Below, in pieces: positions 47,401 through 58,736 of a DNA stretch of 64,000 bases (position 1 is the stretch's first letter; every line of letters starts with the position of its first letter). Made by a program: the position numbers and the translations under genes. Below the pieces are notes generated by a model that saw only the letters and a program-made list of their open reading frames with translations, did no database searches and had not been told where the DNA came from. The DNA is from Hybos culiciformis (taxonomy: Eukaryota > Arthropoda > Insecta > Diptera > Hybotidae), in assembly GCA_964007475.1 (NCBI GenBank), contig OZ023273.1, positions 40,301,525 to 40,365,524 on the forward strand, written 5' to 3'.

Positions 47401-48395
47401 CGTATTTAATTAATTTTTATTTCATTAACTGAAACATTTTTTTTTAAATATCGTGGTGGTGCAATTAAAATTTTATTTATTGACTGCAAATAACATATAG
47501 TATATACATGTATTCTCTTTAAAAAGAAGAAAAAATTTTTATATTACGATTATTTACGAATTTGGAAAAGAGATAAACCAATTTCAAAATTTGCGAATTC
47601 ACATCGAATTATTAACAAAAACGAAAATACAACGTAAAATCCAAACTATGAGAATTATGTGATCTAATTAATTAAATTGGAAAAACTGCGTGGCGTAAAA
47701 ATGGTATTGTCGTTACAACTTTTTTATCCAGTTTTCTCTATCTTGATATAAGTATGTACAGAAATAGAAATAAAAAATAAATATGTATTGTAATCAAGAA
47801 AATAATTTTTATCAGACAATTGTTGACTGTGTATAAGTTTCTAATAAAGTTCGATTTTACCATAAAATTCGATCTTACCATATAGAATAATAAGTATTTT
47901 TATATTGAATTCGTTTATTTGAACAGTCATCTGAATTCAATAATACATTGATGTTCATCAATAGTGAAAAAACACGTTTTTTTTTATTTCAAAATAAATA
48001 TAAAGCTTCTTTTTTTTTTAGTTCAACCAAATGTTCACCTGGAAAATGCACCTCATGATGAAAAAGAAGATCTTGAACGAGTGTTGGAACGGGCCGTTGT
48101 TTCATCTCTACAGCAAATGACTTGCGGTGATCAGTTGGAAACTAATTTCTTGGAATCATTTTTAGATGGAAATGATGAAATGTTAGTAGATGAAGATGAT
48201 GATGTGATAAATGAGGAAGAAATTTGTACAACTGAAGTTAGCTCATCTAATTTAATTGATTCAAATACATTATTAATTGATGGCTGTAGTAATAGTAATA
48301 GTAACAGTAATAGTAATAATATTGTATGTATAGAATCAACACCTAGCACTTTTCTATTAGCAGCTGCTGATACGAGAAATCTTGTACAGATTTAG
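44469..48395 (+). CDS. INO80D: INO80 complex subunit D-like protein (4 coding exons found)
   Basis: Exons 44469-44555, 44689-47203, 47262-47366 and 48022-48395 join in phase (0, 1, 1) with GTAAA-type donors and TTTTTAG acceptors, giving 1026 aa. Order: AEDPYAFTE near residue 10; a long Gln/Ser/Thr/Asn/Pro-rich disordered region (about 30-500); a conserved block starting FGQRKLYTKWHAPDSY (about 505-640); one zf-C3Hc3H-type finger at about 642-695 (CCLC, YCQRHI, LFLPC, LPVFNLIHELPSC-x2-H); a basic NLS/AT-hook-like stretch (about 720-744, GRPRTKKRK); LPVDAFNDI encoded by exon 3; and DLERVLERAV in exon 4. This order (EDPF/Y-AF, finger, basic tail, LP-D motif, LERAL helix) matches INO80D, a nuclear accessory subunit of the INO80 chromatin remodeller. 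KANSL2 shares the finger but not, to my knowledge, the flanking motifs. INO80D normally has a further finger upstream, so the true start may lie upstream: a TTCAG acceptor at 44432 would extend the first exon in frame. Confidence 0.8.
48291..48320 (+). repeat. In-frame Asn-Ser codon repeat in the last INO80D-like exon
   Basis: A run of AGTAAT/AGTAAC hexamers encodes alternating Ser-Asn residues (SNSNSNSNN) near the C-terminus. It is a simple coding microsatellite likely to vary in length between individuals, of the kind common in insect nuclear proteins. Confidence 0.8.
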
Positions 48396-50444
48396 TAAAA
48401 TATAAATTTTTGTTATTAAAAAAATTAACACTGGATCAAATTACTTTTTTGAATGCTTCAATAGAATTACTACAATTGATTCTTTTTTTTTCTAATTTTT
48501 TAGTCAAATATGTATAATTTATTTCTTATCGAATTTTTTAGTTAATGGAAACTTTTTGAGTAAAGAAAAGTTAAAAAAAAATTTAAGAATGAAAAAAAAT
48601 TGTAATTGTTGGCAATTTTTTATTGATTTGAATTTTGAACTATAGAGAAAGTAAAATAATAATCAAATATTTGAAATACAAATTTTTGAAATTGTGAATT
48701 TAATAATATTTCGGTAGGTTAGGAACACTGTAACCTTTTATTTAACATACAATTCGGTTTCGGACATTTGAAATAGTCCTAGAATTGAATCACTTTAGTA
48801 TGCAATTTTTTTTGGTATAAATAGTTAATTTATAATTTGTTAAAAACTGCAATTCGGGAATCTTGGCAATCATAATAATACATCCATAAATTGTAACATA
48901 ATATACTATTTTGTGTAGAGAATGAAATTATTAGAGAATATATTTTTTTATTTAATTAAGAAAAGAGATATTTTGAAACTTATATATACCTACACTTTTT
49001 AAAACATTTAATACTCAAACAACTTATATCATGCAGATTAGTCTCCTGATATGCGAATGTATATTTTAGGACTAGTCATTGTTTTTGACATTTTAATAAT
49101 TTTTTTTTCTATTATTTGATGTTGAATTTTTTTCTTCATAATGGGAAATTATTTTATTTTAACAACCTATATAAAGTAATCGAATATTATGTCAATTTGC
49201 GTGAATGCGTAACATCGGCCCTCAAAAAGTCGCCTCAAAATATTATGTGAAAGAAAACAAAAATTTTTCTATTTATTTTTTTTTTTTCTTTCCAAAAATT
49301 AATTTTTTATTCAGTATGAAGTTTTTCTTAAATTCCAAATAATGGAATTGAACCACAAATAGAAAATATTTTTTTTAAATTAGTGCAGAAAATGGACATT
49401 CCTGTTTTATAAGTCTCCACATTTTTTGTTTCAGCTATTTGTCTATTGATTATCTGAAAATCTATCTGAAAATTCTTTCTGAAGAAATAATGAGAGCGAA
49501 AAAGTTTGGCATTATTTTTGCGACTAGAAAAATAGGCTAATTACAAAAAAGTGATGTGATAGAAAAACTGTGATAATAAGATGCGATTACGCAAATTGGC
49601 ATAGGCTTTTCAAGCAACGATTAAAAAAAAATATATTTTTTGAATAGTTAAATGTCATTTTCGATAATTAATAATTTAATGATAATGGCCCGAAATTTTA
49701 ATCTATTAAAGTTAATTTCAAAAGAAATTCAAATTTTTTATTAAATCTGCTTTATAATTTTGAAAATAAAATTTGTATATTAATTGTCTCATCTTATAGT
49801 TCAGGTCAATAATATTTGATTATTATGTTGGTACAAATACCTGCATGTTTTTCATTTTCTAATAAATTAAAGTGAATCAATGAATTATTTTATAAAAGTG
49901 ATAAAAAAAATAAGATCTCTATTAAAATGCAAAATATTGAGGGTACAGTTGAACACTGTGATAAAAAAATATTATACCTACTTTAAGACTCCGTTGACAC
50001 CAGCGTTTGAGAAAATTTCCAAAATAAATTTTATATAAGATCAGATTATTTTTATTAAAAATATTTTACGTTGTTTTTGAAGGGATTTGATCCAGATGTT
50101 TTTTATTTACTGAAATTAAAATAATTAAAACGTATTAATTGTGTATAGATAAAATAAATTAATAAAACTTAGGTATTTAATTATAATTAATGGTAATTTT
50201 AAAAAAATATGTGTTTAATTTCATGTGAAATGTTCGTATTAATTAGGTACATAATTACATAATTAACTAGAAGAAACAAACTGTATTTTACGAATGAATA
50301 AGTTGTGTGAAATATAAGAGAAATTTTTTTATATGTAAAATGGAATTGTTTATTTTTATTTAATTTTTTGAGTTTCTTCTATCAATAGATAATAAATCTT
50401 AGATGTTGTACGACATTTAAAATATTTTTTTATATAACATACTA
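48396..50444. other. 3' UTR and AT-rich intergenic DNA
   Basis: No gene recognised. No AATAAA lies within the first about 150 bases after the INO80D-like stop, so the 3' end was not placed. Confidence 0.5.
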
Positions 50445-51508
50445 GGGTGTGCCATTTTTAGGCGACTTTTTTTTTTCAACGAAAAAACAGGGTGAAAACT
50501 TGCAAGAAGGTAAGAAAAGAAGCCTGTTCAAAGCGGAGCTCTTAATATTAATATTTAGAGGTGTCTGTATCTAATTTTCCATTTGCCATTTAAATAACAT
50601 GGGAAAAAAACTTTAGAACGGCTATCTCTATGATAAAAGTGTAAGAGACCTTTTTTGTAGAGCGTTGAATTCTCTACAAGAATATGCTATTGGCTTATTT
50701 ATATGAGGTGTGAATGCCAAGCTAGAAAAATAAAAAAAAATAAAAATTTTTTCCCATGTTATTTAAATGGGAAATGGAAAATTAGATACAGACCAGAGAA
50801 CTGCGTAATACTATTCATAAACAAAAACAAATCACTCGCAATATTTCAATACAGAATAATACCAATTACAGAAAAAAAATGAGCTATTCATATTCTACTT
50901 GCACATAAGAAACACTTATATTACATTGACTTGCAAAACAACAATATCTACTCAATACCACTTGATGTTGATTTGTTTTTGTTATAAATGCTATGAATGC
51001 AGCAAGTGCCTAATATAAAAACAATACGTATGAATGAAAAAAATATCATCTAATTAAGTATAGGTACATTTTTAACAGTTTTTTTAGGAAATTTTTAGGA
51101 AATTTTTACGAAATATTTAATTTTTTTTTAGGAAATTAAATTTCCTTAGAAGATTACCCAATGCATTCAATATACGCAATACATATTTCACTATTCACTA
51201 TACTTGCGAATAGAAATTTGACTTGATACAAAAAACTCAATACAATTCTAATGTATTGAAAAAATATTATGAATCATATATTCACACTTGTTTCTATTTT
51301 AAGTTGAACTATTCATATATTGAATAAATCAAGTGTATTCACGAGTGATTTGTAATACAAGTGTACTCATGCATTTCTCTGATACAGACACCTCTAAATA
51401 TTAATATTAAGAGCTCCGCTTTGAACAGGCTTCTTTTCTTACCTTCTTGCAAGTTTTCAGCCTGTTTTTTCGTTGAAAAAAAAAAAGTCGCCTAAAAATG
51501 GCACACCC
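50445..51508. mobile_element. Foldback/TIR element interrupted by a nested hAT derivative
   Basis: The left end GGGTGTGCCATTTTTAGGCG and the following about 180 bp are repeated inverted at the right end (finishing CGCCTAAAAATGGCACACCC at 51508). Shared landmarks include AAGAAAAGAAGCCTGTTC, AAAGCGGAGCTCTTAATATT and CCCATGTTATTTAAATGG. The right arm is split by the insertion at 50794-51381. Without it the element would be about 468 bp, nearly all of it arms. No convincing target duplication flanks the outer ends. There is no coding capacity. Confidence 0.88.
50794..51381. mobile_element. Non-autonomous hAT-type element nested in the foldback, TSD ATACAGAC
   Basis: A 588-bp insertion with short TIRs (CAGAGAACTGC on the left, GCATTTCTCTG on the right). 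It is flanked by a perfect 8-bp duplication ATACAGAC (50786-50793 and 51382-51389) that belongs to the arm of the host element. CAGAGAA-type ends and 8-bp duplications are typical of hAT elements. Subterminal TATTCAT/TATTGAA/ACACTTG-like words are repeated at both ends. No transposase frame. It is younger than the foldback it interrupts. Confidence 0.9.
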
Positions 51509-52480
51509 AGTTTACAACGCTACAACACGTGTGAAACAAACCGTTTTTTCCCATTTCCTATCTGTCCTCGGCGTCCTTTCTATGTACCATATCTTTTTAA
51601 TTTTATATTTTTAAAAATGAATTTCAAATAACCCTGAATATTGCTTGAATATAAATATTTTTTAAAAAATAAGTTTCTTTTTCATTCAATGCAAACATTC
51701 AGGGATTATCTGTACTTACTCAATTTATAATTTTCGTTCATATTTCTAAATTCAGTTTTCGAGTCATTCACTTATTGCCAAAAAGAAAATTATCTTGCTT
51801 TAAGGATTGGATTTTCTGACCTTATTAATTACAGATAGTTCATAATAAATAATAACATTCAATTCATTATGTGTAATTGAGCAGCAGAACTTTATATACA
51901 ATTTTTTACTTAAATTAATTAAATCAATTCTTATTAAAATTATTGAAAATTCATTCGTACAATACGAGAAAAGATAAGAAAGTAAATTTTTAATCTAAAA
52001 TAAATTTCAAATTTTCTCTCTCTGTCTGATTTTTACTTATTTGTTTAATTCAAAATTTATATCTTACTTAAAACCGCACTCTCTACATATACACTACTCT
52101 CATACAGCAATACAATGTTACAGAGCCCGTTCTAGGACTAAGAATGATATTCGAATCAAAAGCTCAATGAAAAAAGTCGATCTACAAAAATGATGATTCC
52201 TGATTCTTAAAAAATATGTAAAACTGTCTCACAATATTAATTTTACTTCGGGTTCGACTAAAATGTAACTAAATTTCTAATTATAATTAGTAATTAAAAG
52301 TTAGTAAATACAATTAGTAATAAACTGTAGAAAGTATAATAAAACATTTATTCAAAGCATCTCGTTCCTATAGAATACTTAAAGATTGGCCTGTAAAATA
52401 AGATTAAAAACGAAAAAAATTATTTAATTATTAAATTCAATTGAATATATAATTCATTTTAATTTTCACTAAAAAAATCG
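51509..52480. other. AT-rich intergenic DNA
   Basis: No gene or repeat was identified in this stretch. Confidence 0.5.
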
Positions 52481-52910
52481 AATGCATTAAATATCGGGAT
52501 TTAAATTTTACTTTGTCATTGTCGGCATTTGCATCTTAATTTATTTGTATTGAACACATACTGCAAAAGTACTACTTTGAGTTTTGAATCAAATTTGTAC
52601 AATGAAGGAATTCGTCTGTCATAATTTAACTAAAAATTAAGGTTTTGGTTGAATCAAACTTTTTTTTATATTATATACATATCGGCACTTATTTTTTTAA
52701 ATATCGGATTTTGAATTTAAATTTTATTGTCATTTGCATTTAATTTTTTCAATTATCGGATTTTGAAAAATTTTGTTTTGTAAATATCGGCATTTGCATT
52801 TAATTTCATGGATTTTAATTTTAATTTAAACATACCTTTTTTTTGCATCATAATTTCAAAATTTATGGTAAACGCATTTATCGGGGTTTGCATTAGAAAA
52901 CACATGATAT
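52481..52910. repeat. Degenerate repeats of an ATATCGG...TTTGCATTTAATTT unit
   Basis: The words (A)ATATCGG or TTATCGG and GCATTTGCATTTAATTT recur at least five times at irregular 40-80-bp spacing (near 52492, 52532, 52680, 52702, 52755, 52785 and 52880). It looks like a decayed tandem repeat. Exact units and boundaries need a self-alignment. Confidence 0.5.
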
Positions 52911-54005
52911 AAAAATTATTTGAATTTGCTATAAAGTTGATTGTAAGCTAAAAACGAACCTAGAGAAGAAAATTATAAATCAGAATCCTACAGTAGGTCC
53001 CTACGTCTTTCTTGAAACTTATTGTTAGTAATAATAATATAGCACATTGCATTACAAGAGTATAAACGATGCTAAAGGCATTACCACTACAACGATCGAA
53101 AAAAAAGAAATAATATTCAAGCTGTTTCTTACCAAAACTTGACTCAAAAACTGAAAAGTGTTTTCGTGCTCGTCAAAGTTATGTGTTGAAATAATTCTAT
53201 TAGTTCATATTTTAAAAATTTTGATTCACATATGTTTAATAAACCTCTACTTGCTTTCAAGATAAATGCTATTTGTATCCTAAACTGGTTTCTTAGCGAT
53301 GACATAATTAAAGATAACGCAAAAATATTGATCTTGCAATTGTCAGCGTTTTGCAAGATTATTATTTTTATTCAGTAATTTCAACAATGGTGACGTTTGA
53401 ATCGAATAGAGAATTTCTCTACAACTTTTACAAATAAACAAAGGAGTGTCTATTATTTCTACTCCACAAGTTTCGGGTTGATCTCTATTTTTTCCAAAGG
53501 AACTGTAATTTTTTTAGAAAATATTATTACAATTACATCGCCTTATTTTTCGGGTTGCTATCAGAATTCTGTTTCGTAATTATAGAGAAACTTCAATATA
53601 AATGCAATTATGATCTACGATCAATGAAGTAGAGATTAATAATTATTACTTGCCATCAGTGTTGGACTGGGTTTGAAAATTTTGGACTACCAGCCCAAAA
53701 TCGGTTTCTTGGAGATCATCCCACTGGTAGAAGGTTTTGGAAATAGTTCTGGAATTTAGCAGCCTACCGTTAACGACTTTTTCTTTTTAAAACTCAACAT
53801 TGAATTCATTGTTCTTTTAAAGTTAACTACCCAAGACACAACACAGGACTTTGAGGGTTATCCTACTGTTTTTTAGGTTGTTATTGCGTTTCATGATTCG
53901 CATATGTCAAAATAAGCACGCATTTCTACAAATAGTTAAAAAAAATTTTAACACTAGGTTTTTTAATAGATGAAGAATTATACAAAGAGTTATTTTCGTA
54001 AATAA
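52911..54005. other. AT-rich DNA before the Jockey-like relic
   Basis: No gene recognised. Two short frames (53144-53356 minus, 53397-53579 plus) lack motifs. This DNA may include further decayed 5' parts of the adjoining retrotransposon relic. Confidence 0.45.
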
Positions 54006-54414
54006 AATAGGCCAATTTCCCTTTTAATCTTCATTTTCTAAATTTTTTGAAAAACTCATTAAGGGGAGGATGCTCCATTTTCTGATCAAACATAAGATTT
54101 TTAATGAGCAGCAGTTTGGTTTTCGATCTAGTTTTTTCGATCGAATTTTTTATGGAAGCTTAAGCAGAACTGATCTTTTTGCTGATATAAATTTTGACCT
54201 TGAAATATTGAGATTTTGGTTTGCAAAGAATTATTTTACGGTCAGTATGTTTTCAGTCTTTTGGGCTGTTATTTTTCCATTCTTCTCATTTTCAAAAGTT
54301 TTATGCCGATTCTGGCAGTGGAAAATTCGTTGAAAATGGTAATTGTGGTACTGATTGTTTTAAAATAGAAGTTGTATGTAGCTGCTTGGGTGTATTGATT
54401 GATAATAATCTTTC
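54006..54414 (+). pseudogene. Jockey/CR1-like reverse transcriptase relic, 5' part
   Basis: Starting at NRPISLL (54006) and, after a frameshift, continuing FSKFFEKLIKGRMLHFL...FNEQQFGFR, this is the fingers/palm region of a non-LTR reverse transcriptase (the NYRPISLL...FEK...QFGFR signature). Further fragments read FDLEILRFWFAKN and CSCLGVLIDNNL, in more than one frame, with large internal deletions; the catalytic Asp-Asp box was not seen. It is interrupted at 54414 by the copia element and resumes at 58997. It is long dead. Confidence 0.75.
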
Positions 54415-54673
54415 TGTTAATTTTAAGTAGAATCTGGAATTAAATAAATAACTCGGCAGTTATTATTAGAAAAATAAGCTTTATTTAATTCAAAGTTTTG
54501 TTTAGTTTTAATAAAAATAAATTGAAGCGTAAAAATAAAAAAAATGATCTGTTCTCTACGAACTTTTCTTCAAGAATGAAACTGACTAATATTTGCCGTC
54601 AGTTATGTCGGTGCGCCGCTTTCATCAGCGCAGTCGGCTGATTTGACAGAATCGCAACAACCTTTTTCTAACA
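54415..54673 (-). repeat. 3' LTR of the copia element
   Basis: 259 bp, TGTTA...TAACA. In the element's sense (minus) it contains an AATAAA poly(A) signal (TTTATT near 54480 on the + strand). The pol frame reads into it and stops at 54603. It differs from the other LTR by two substitutions and one A-run indel. Confidence 0.95.
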
Positions 54674-55124
54674 CTCCCACTTTGTAAGATTCTGGAATGG
54701 TTTCACCATCAATCATACCAATCATCTTTCTTTGATCTTCGAAATGATGTCTTGCTAAACCTTTGGTTAATAAATCTGCCTTCTGATTTTTTGAATCAAT
54801 ATAATCTATGATAAAATTACCCTCATCATAATGATGTCGTATGAAATGATATTTGATATCTATGTGCTTTGTCCTTTTATGAAATTCTGCGTTCTTGATT
54901 AATTTAATAGCACTTTGGTTATCTATCATAAGCCTTGGAACATCTACTTCAATTTCATTCAGCAATTCAAGTCTTAACAATTTTAACCATAATAAATCTT
55001 TTATTGATTGACTTGCAGCAACATATTCCGCCTCAGTTGTTGACATTGCTACAATTATTGTTTTTGAGAGCACCAGAAAATTGTTGATAAACCAAATTGG
55101 AATAATCGGAATCTGAATAACCAA
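54603..55124 (-). pseudogene. copia RNase H segment (separate frame)
   Basis: This frame carries the C-terminal RNase H part of the polyprotein: AMSTTEAEYVAASQS, LMIDNQSAIKLIKN and KRTKHIDIKYHFIRHH are the standard copia RNase H landmarks. The last about 24 codons lie in the LTR. It is out of frame with the reverse transcriptase segment; the RT-RNase H junction at about 55050-55110 lacks the usual STSGY...W block, so a short deletion plus frame change is inferred. The first residues before AMSTTEAEY are probably not native. Confidence 0.85.
54674..54685 (-). other. Polypurine tract of the copia element
   Basis: Read on the minus strand, AAAGTGGGAG lies directly upstream of the 3' LTR, the position of the plus-strand primer in LTR retrotransposons. 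Confidence 0.75.
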
Positions 55125-55917
55125 TCAAATTCACATCCCCATCACTTTGATACAATAAACCATACGATGTTGTTCCGACTAAATATCTAAAAACTCTTTT
55201 TAAAGCTGTAATATGAATATTCGAAAATTTATCATTATACTGACTCAATAAATTTACTGCATATGCAATATCTGAACGTGTACAATTTGATAAAAACATT
55301 AATGATCCAATAGCTTCACGATATGGGTATTTCAATGTTTTATCAAAAGTTTCCTTTGGATAATCTTCCACATACATTGAATGGTTTAAATCTACTGGAG
55401 TTGAAATAGGATTTGAATTTATCATGTTAAACTGACTTGAAATTTTGTTTGTATAATTGGATTGATGAATAAAAATAGCTCCATCTTTTAATCTTGTGAT
55501 TTGCATTCCCAAAAATAAATCAAAATTACTAACTTTAATTTTGAATTCAAGTCTTAAGTAATCCAATAAAAAATTAACTTTATCTTTGTTGGTAGAAACT
55601 ATCATACCATCATCTACATAAATCGAAACAATTAATTTTTCATCATCATTTCGCTGAATGAAAACACATTTATCTGCATCAGTTTGTTTTAATGAAAATT
55701 TATTCAAGAAATCCGAAAATTTCCTATTCCAGCATCTTGAACTTTGCTTCAAGCCATATAAACTTTTATTAAGTTTACATACCCTGTTTGTTTCATCTTC
55801 AAACCCTTGTGGCTGTTTCAGAAATATACACTCTTCTATTTCACCATACAAAAATGCAGTTTTTACATCAAATGGGGTAATTTCCATTTTATATTTTGCA
55901 GCAAGCGATAAAATCAT
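55033..55917 (-). pseudogene. copia reverse transcriptase segment
   Basis: This frame holds the body of the RVT_2-type reverse transcriptase: FDVKTAFLYGEIEECIFLKQ, CKLNKSLYGLKQSSRCW, and the catalytic IVSIYVDDGMIVS box at about 55605-55635 (+ coordinates), followed by IGSLMFLSNCTRSDIAYAV and LIGYSDSDYS. It is separated from the upstream gag-integrase frame by a single-base frame change near 55975 (an A-run on the coding strand). Its last about 21 codons, after DSDYSN, look out of frame. Confidence 0.9.
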
Positions 55918-55934
55918 TCTAATAGAATCATATC

Positions 55935-58622
55935 TTACAACAGGACTAAATGTTTCATTATAATCAATTCCTGATTTTGTGTGAATCCACGAGCCACAAG
56001 CCTCGCACGATATCTATCAATCTCACCATTTGCATTATATTTTAATTTAAAAACCCATTTGTTATCAATAGCCACCTTATTATTTGGCAATTCAACTAAA
56101 TCCCATGTATCATTTAAATGTAACGAATCAATTTCTTCCTGCATGGCTGATTTCCATTTAATTGAATCTTCTGAATGAATAGCTTCATCATAAGATGCTG
56201 GCTCGTTAACGTTCATAGCTGTATATAATTCATACTCTTGAAAATGTTTGGGAATTTTTCGTTTTCTCTTTTTATTTGTTTCATCGTCAACTTGATTCTC
56301 CAAGTTTATGTTTGTTTCATTTAAAGTCACATTTGGTATATTTAAAGTCTCGTCAGGTATAACTGGTATAGAATTACAATCTATGAATTCATCTTCATTT
56401 TCATTATCTTCAATAATTATTTCATTTTCTAATATGTTTGGATTTTTGTCATCAATTTGGATTAATTCATTTACATTTAATGGCAAACTAACAAACATTT
56501 CATCATCATTTATTAATTCTTCATTTTTAAAAATTATATCTCGGCTAATTTCAACAGTATTTAAATCTGGATAATATACACGATAACCTTTAACCTCATG
56601 ACTGTATCCAACAAAAATTCCCTTTCTACTTTTTGCGTCCCATTTTTGTCGTTTTTCTTTGGGAACATGTGTAAAAACATCTGAACCAAAAATCCTAAGT
56701 TGTTTCACTTCAGGAGATCTATCGTGAAAAATTTCATAAGGAGACTTTTGCTGAACAGCTGATGGACCAGTTCGATTTATTATAAAATTTGCAGCGTTAA
56801 CAGCTTCAGCCCAGAATTTATAATCCATTGATTTATTATGTAACATTGTTCTGGCTGCTTCTACCAATGTTCGCATTTCTCTCTCTGCTGCACCATTTTG
56901 CTGCGGGGTATAAGGAACTGTACATTGATGTAATATGCCATAACGTTCAACAATACTTGTTACATCTTTATTAATGTTTTCCAAACCGTTATCTGTTCTA
57001 AAAATTTTAATTTTATTGCCTGATTCTGCTTCAATACTACAAAAAACTTTATTTAATAAATTTTTAATTTCGTTTTTATGTTTAAGAAAATATATTTTTC
57101 TATACCGGGAAAAATTATCTTTGAATACAACAAAATACCTGGATCCACCTATTGAATCCTGTTGCATTGGTCCACAAACATCAGCCGAAATTATTTCACC
57201 TGGGTATCTTGCCGGATTATTACTACTCTTAAATGGCAAGCGGTGTTGTTTACCATACATACAACTATCACAGAAAAAATGTTTATCATCTTTAAATTTT
57301 ATATCTAATTCTTTCAAATGTTTTCTTACGTGTTGGATATTCTGATGTGCAAATCTTTCATGCCATACTTTAATATCCAAAACCGCACTATGCAATTCTG
57401 CCTTCTTTCCTTTTTCTGGTAAAACAACATCTAATTTTATTTGATATAATTGGTTTTCTCTATTTCGTACTCCCACTAAAACTAAATTCCCATCTCTGAA
57501 TAATTTGCACTGTTTGTCGTCACACATAATAACAACACCTTTATCAGCTGCACTACCTGATGAAAATAAATTTATTTTAAGTTTAGGTACATACCAGACA
57601 TCTTTTAAATAATTCTGTGTTTTCACACCATCAACATCACACATAATGTTTATATTCCCATGTCCAATTGCATCAATATGATTACCATCACCAATTTTGA
57701 TCTTTAGTGGAGTTTCGAAAACTTGATAGTTTGAAAACCAATTTATATTATTACACATATGATTACTGGCACCTGAGTCCAAATACCAACTACATTCTTT
57801 GCCAACATTAGTTGTAATAAAACATGATGTACCAACAAAAGCAGCAGCTTGATCAACGTTTTTTGAATCTGAATCTGCACTTTCAGCTTTTGGACAGTTT
57901 CGTTTAAAATGACCCTTCTCACCACAACCATAACATTTGAACGCCTTCAAATCATTTCTAGAACTCTTATTTTTAACACTTGATTTCTTTGCCATAAAAG
58001 CACCTTCTTTTATCGAACCATCTTGATATTTCATTCGTTGTTCTTCTATCATCAGCCTGCTTGTCAAATTTGTTAAATTTTTCTTGTCGTCAGCATACGA
58101 CTCCCAAGCACTGATAAAATGATTAAAATTTTCTGGCAATGTAACTAAAATTTTTGTCATTAACATACTATCAGGAATTGGTTCACCCAGGTCTTTTAAA
58201 TTCTGCGCAAGTTGTTCTACCTTTGAAATATGTGTGGCGATGTCATCAGTTGACTCATGAAGAAAAGAATAAAATTTTTGTTGCAAAAAATGAATGGACG
58301 CGGTTGATTTCTGTTCATACACATTCTTTAGCTTGTCCCACATCATTTTCGACGTATCACAATTCATGATGTAGACTAGAGGCTGTTGACCAACAGTTGA
58401 CGGAATAATCATCTGTGCCTTGTTATCAGATTTTTCCCATTCCGCGCTTGCCGTAACCGAACGCTCGTCATTCGCGACAACTTCTGGTTTAACCGAACCA
58501 CCAGAAACAACCTCGAACAATTCGTGTGCTTTCAAAATTATCCGCACTTGGAACTTCCACTGTTCCCAATTATCAGCCGATTCCAATTTCCGAACACGCA
58601 TCAATTCGTTTTTAAAGTCCAA
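55935..58622 (-). CDS. copia gag-protease-integrase polyprotein (895 codons, truncated by frameshift)
   Basis: The start codon at 58622 follows the element's leader. Approximate order: gag core (about 10-210), CCHC zinc knuckle CYGCGEKGHFKRNC (about 230-243), aspartic protease with WYLDSGASNHMC (about 277-288), GAG-pre-integrase zinc domain (HERFAHQN...FCDSCMYGKQH, about 415-455), and integrase catalytic triad at SADVCGP (about 480), RTDNG (about 544) and QQNGAAERE (about 576). The start of the reverse transcriptase (WDLVELP...RARLVARGFTQ, about 825-885) follows, then about 10 out-of-frame residues. In an intact copia this polyprotein continues through RT and RNase H; here it is cut by a single-base change near 55975. 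All visible gag, protease and integrase key residues are intact. Confidence 0.95.
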   Translation of the reverse strand: MDFKNELMRVRKLESADNWEQWKFQVRIILKAHELFEVVSGGSVKPEVVANDERSVTASAEWEKSDNKAQMIIPSTVGQQPLVYIMNCDTSKMMWDKLKNVYEQKSTASIHFLQQKFYSFLHESTDDIATHISKVEQLAQNLKDLGEPIPDSMLMTKILVTLPENFNHFISAWESYADDKKNLTNLTSRLMIEEQRMKYQDGSIKEGAFMAKKSSVKNKSSRNDLKAFKCYGCGEKGHFKRNCPKAESADSDSKNVDQAAAFVGTSCFITTNVGKECSWYLDSGASNHMCNNINWFSNYQVFETPLKIKIGDGNHIDAIGHGNINIMCDVDGVKTQNYLKDVWYVPKLKINLFSSGSAADKGVVIMCDDKQCKLFRDGNLVLVGVRNRENQLYQIKLDVVLPEKGKKAELHSAVLDIKVWHERFAHQNIQHVRKHLKELDIKFKDDKHFFCDSCMYGKQHRLPFKSSNNPARYPGEIISADVCGPMQQDSIGGSRYFVVFKDNFSRYRKIYFLKHKNEIKNLLNKVFCSIEAESGNKIKIFRTDNGLENINKDVTSIVERYGILHQCTVPYTPQQNGAAEREMRTLVEAARTMLHNKSMDYKFWAEAVNAANFIINRTGPSAVQQKSPYEIFHDRSPEVKQLRIFGSDVFTHVPKEKRQKWDAKSRKGIFVGYSHEVKGYRVYYPDLNTVEISRDIIFKNEELINDDEMFVSLPLNVNELIQIDDKNPNILENEIIIEDNENEDEFIDCNSIPVIPDETLNIPNVTLNETNINLENQVDDETNKKRKRKIPKHFQEYELYTAMNVNEPASYDEAIHSEDSIKWKSAMQEEIDSLHLNDTWDLVELPNNKVAIDNKWVFKLKYNANGEIDRYRARLVARGFTQNQELIIMKHLVLL

Positions 58623-58720
58623 TTTTTTTTTTTTTTTTTAAATTAAAAAAAAACACGCTTCTTTTTATAACCGCTATTTCAAAAGTTATTCACAAAAAAA
58701 ATTTCTCGTTCCAGACCGGT

Positions 58721-58736
58721 GTCTGGGCCGATAACC
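58721..58736 (-). other. Primer-binding site of the copia element
   Basis: Immediately inside the 5' LTR the coding strand reads GGTTATCGGCCCAGAC. Drosophila copia uses a comparable GGTTAT-GGCCCAG sequence complementary to an internal (anticodon-side) part of initiator tRNA-Met, and this site is a close match. Priming by a cleaved initiator tRNA is therefore inferred. Confidence 0.6.

Noticed and set aside
53144..53579. Minus and plus frames of 60-70 codons before the Jockey-like relic
   Set aside because: No motif and no link to the reverse-transcriptase fragments could be shown.
55658..57345. Several plus-strand frames of 65-123 codons across the copia element
   Set aside because: They are antisense shadows of the minus-strand gag-pol frames, which carry clear catalytic motifs.
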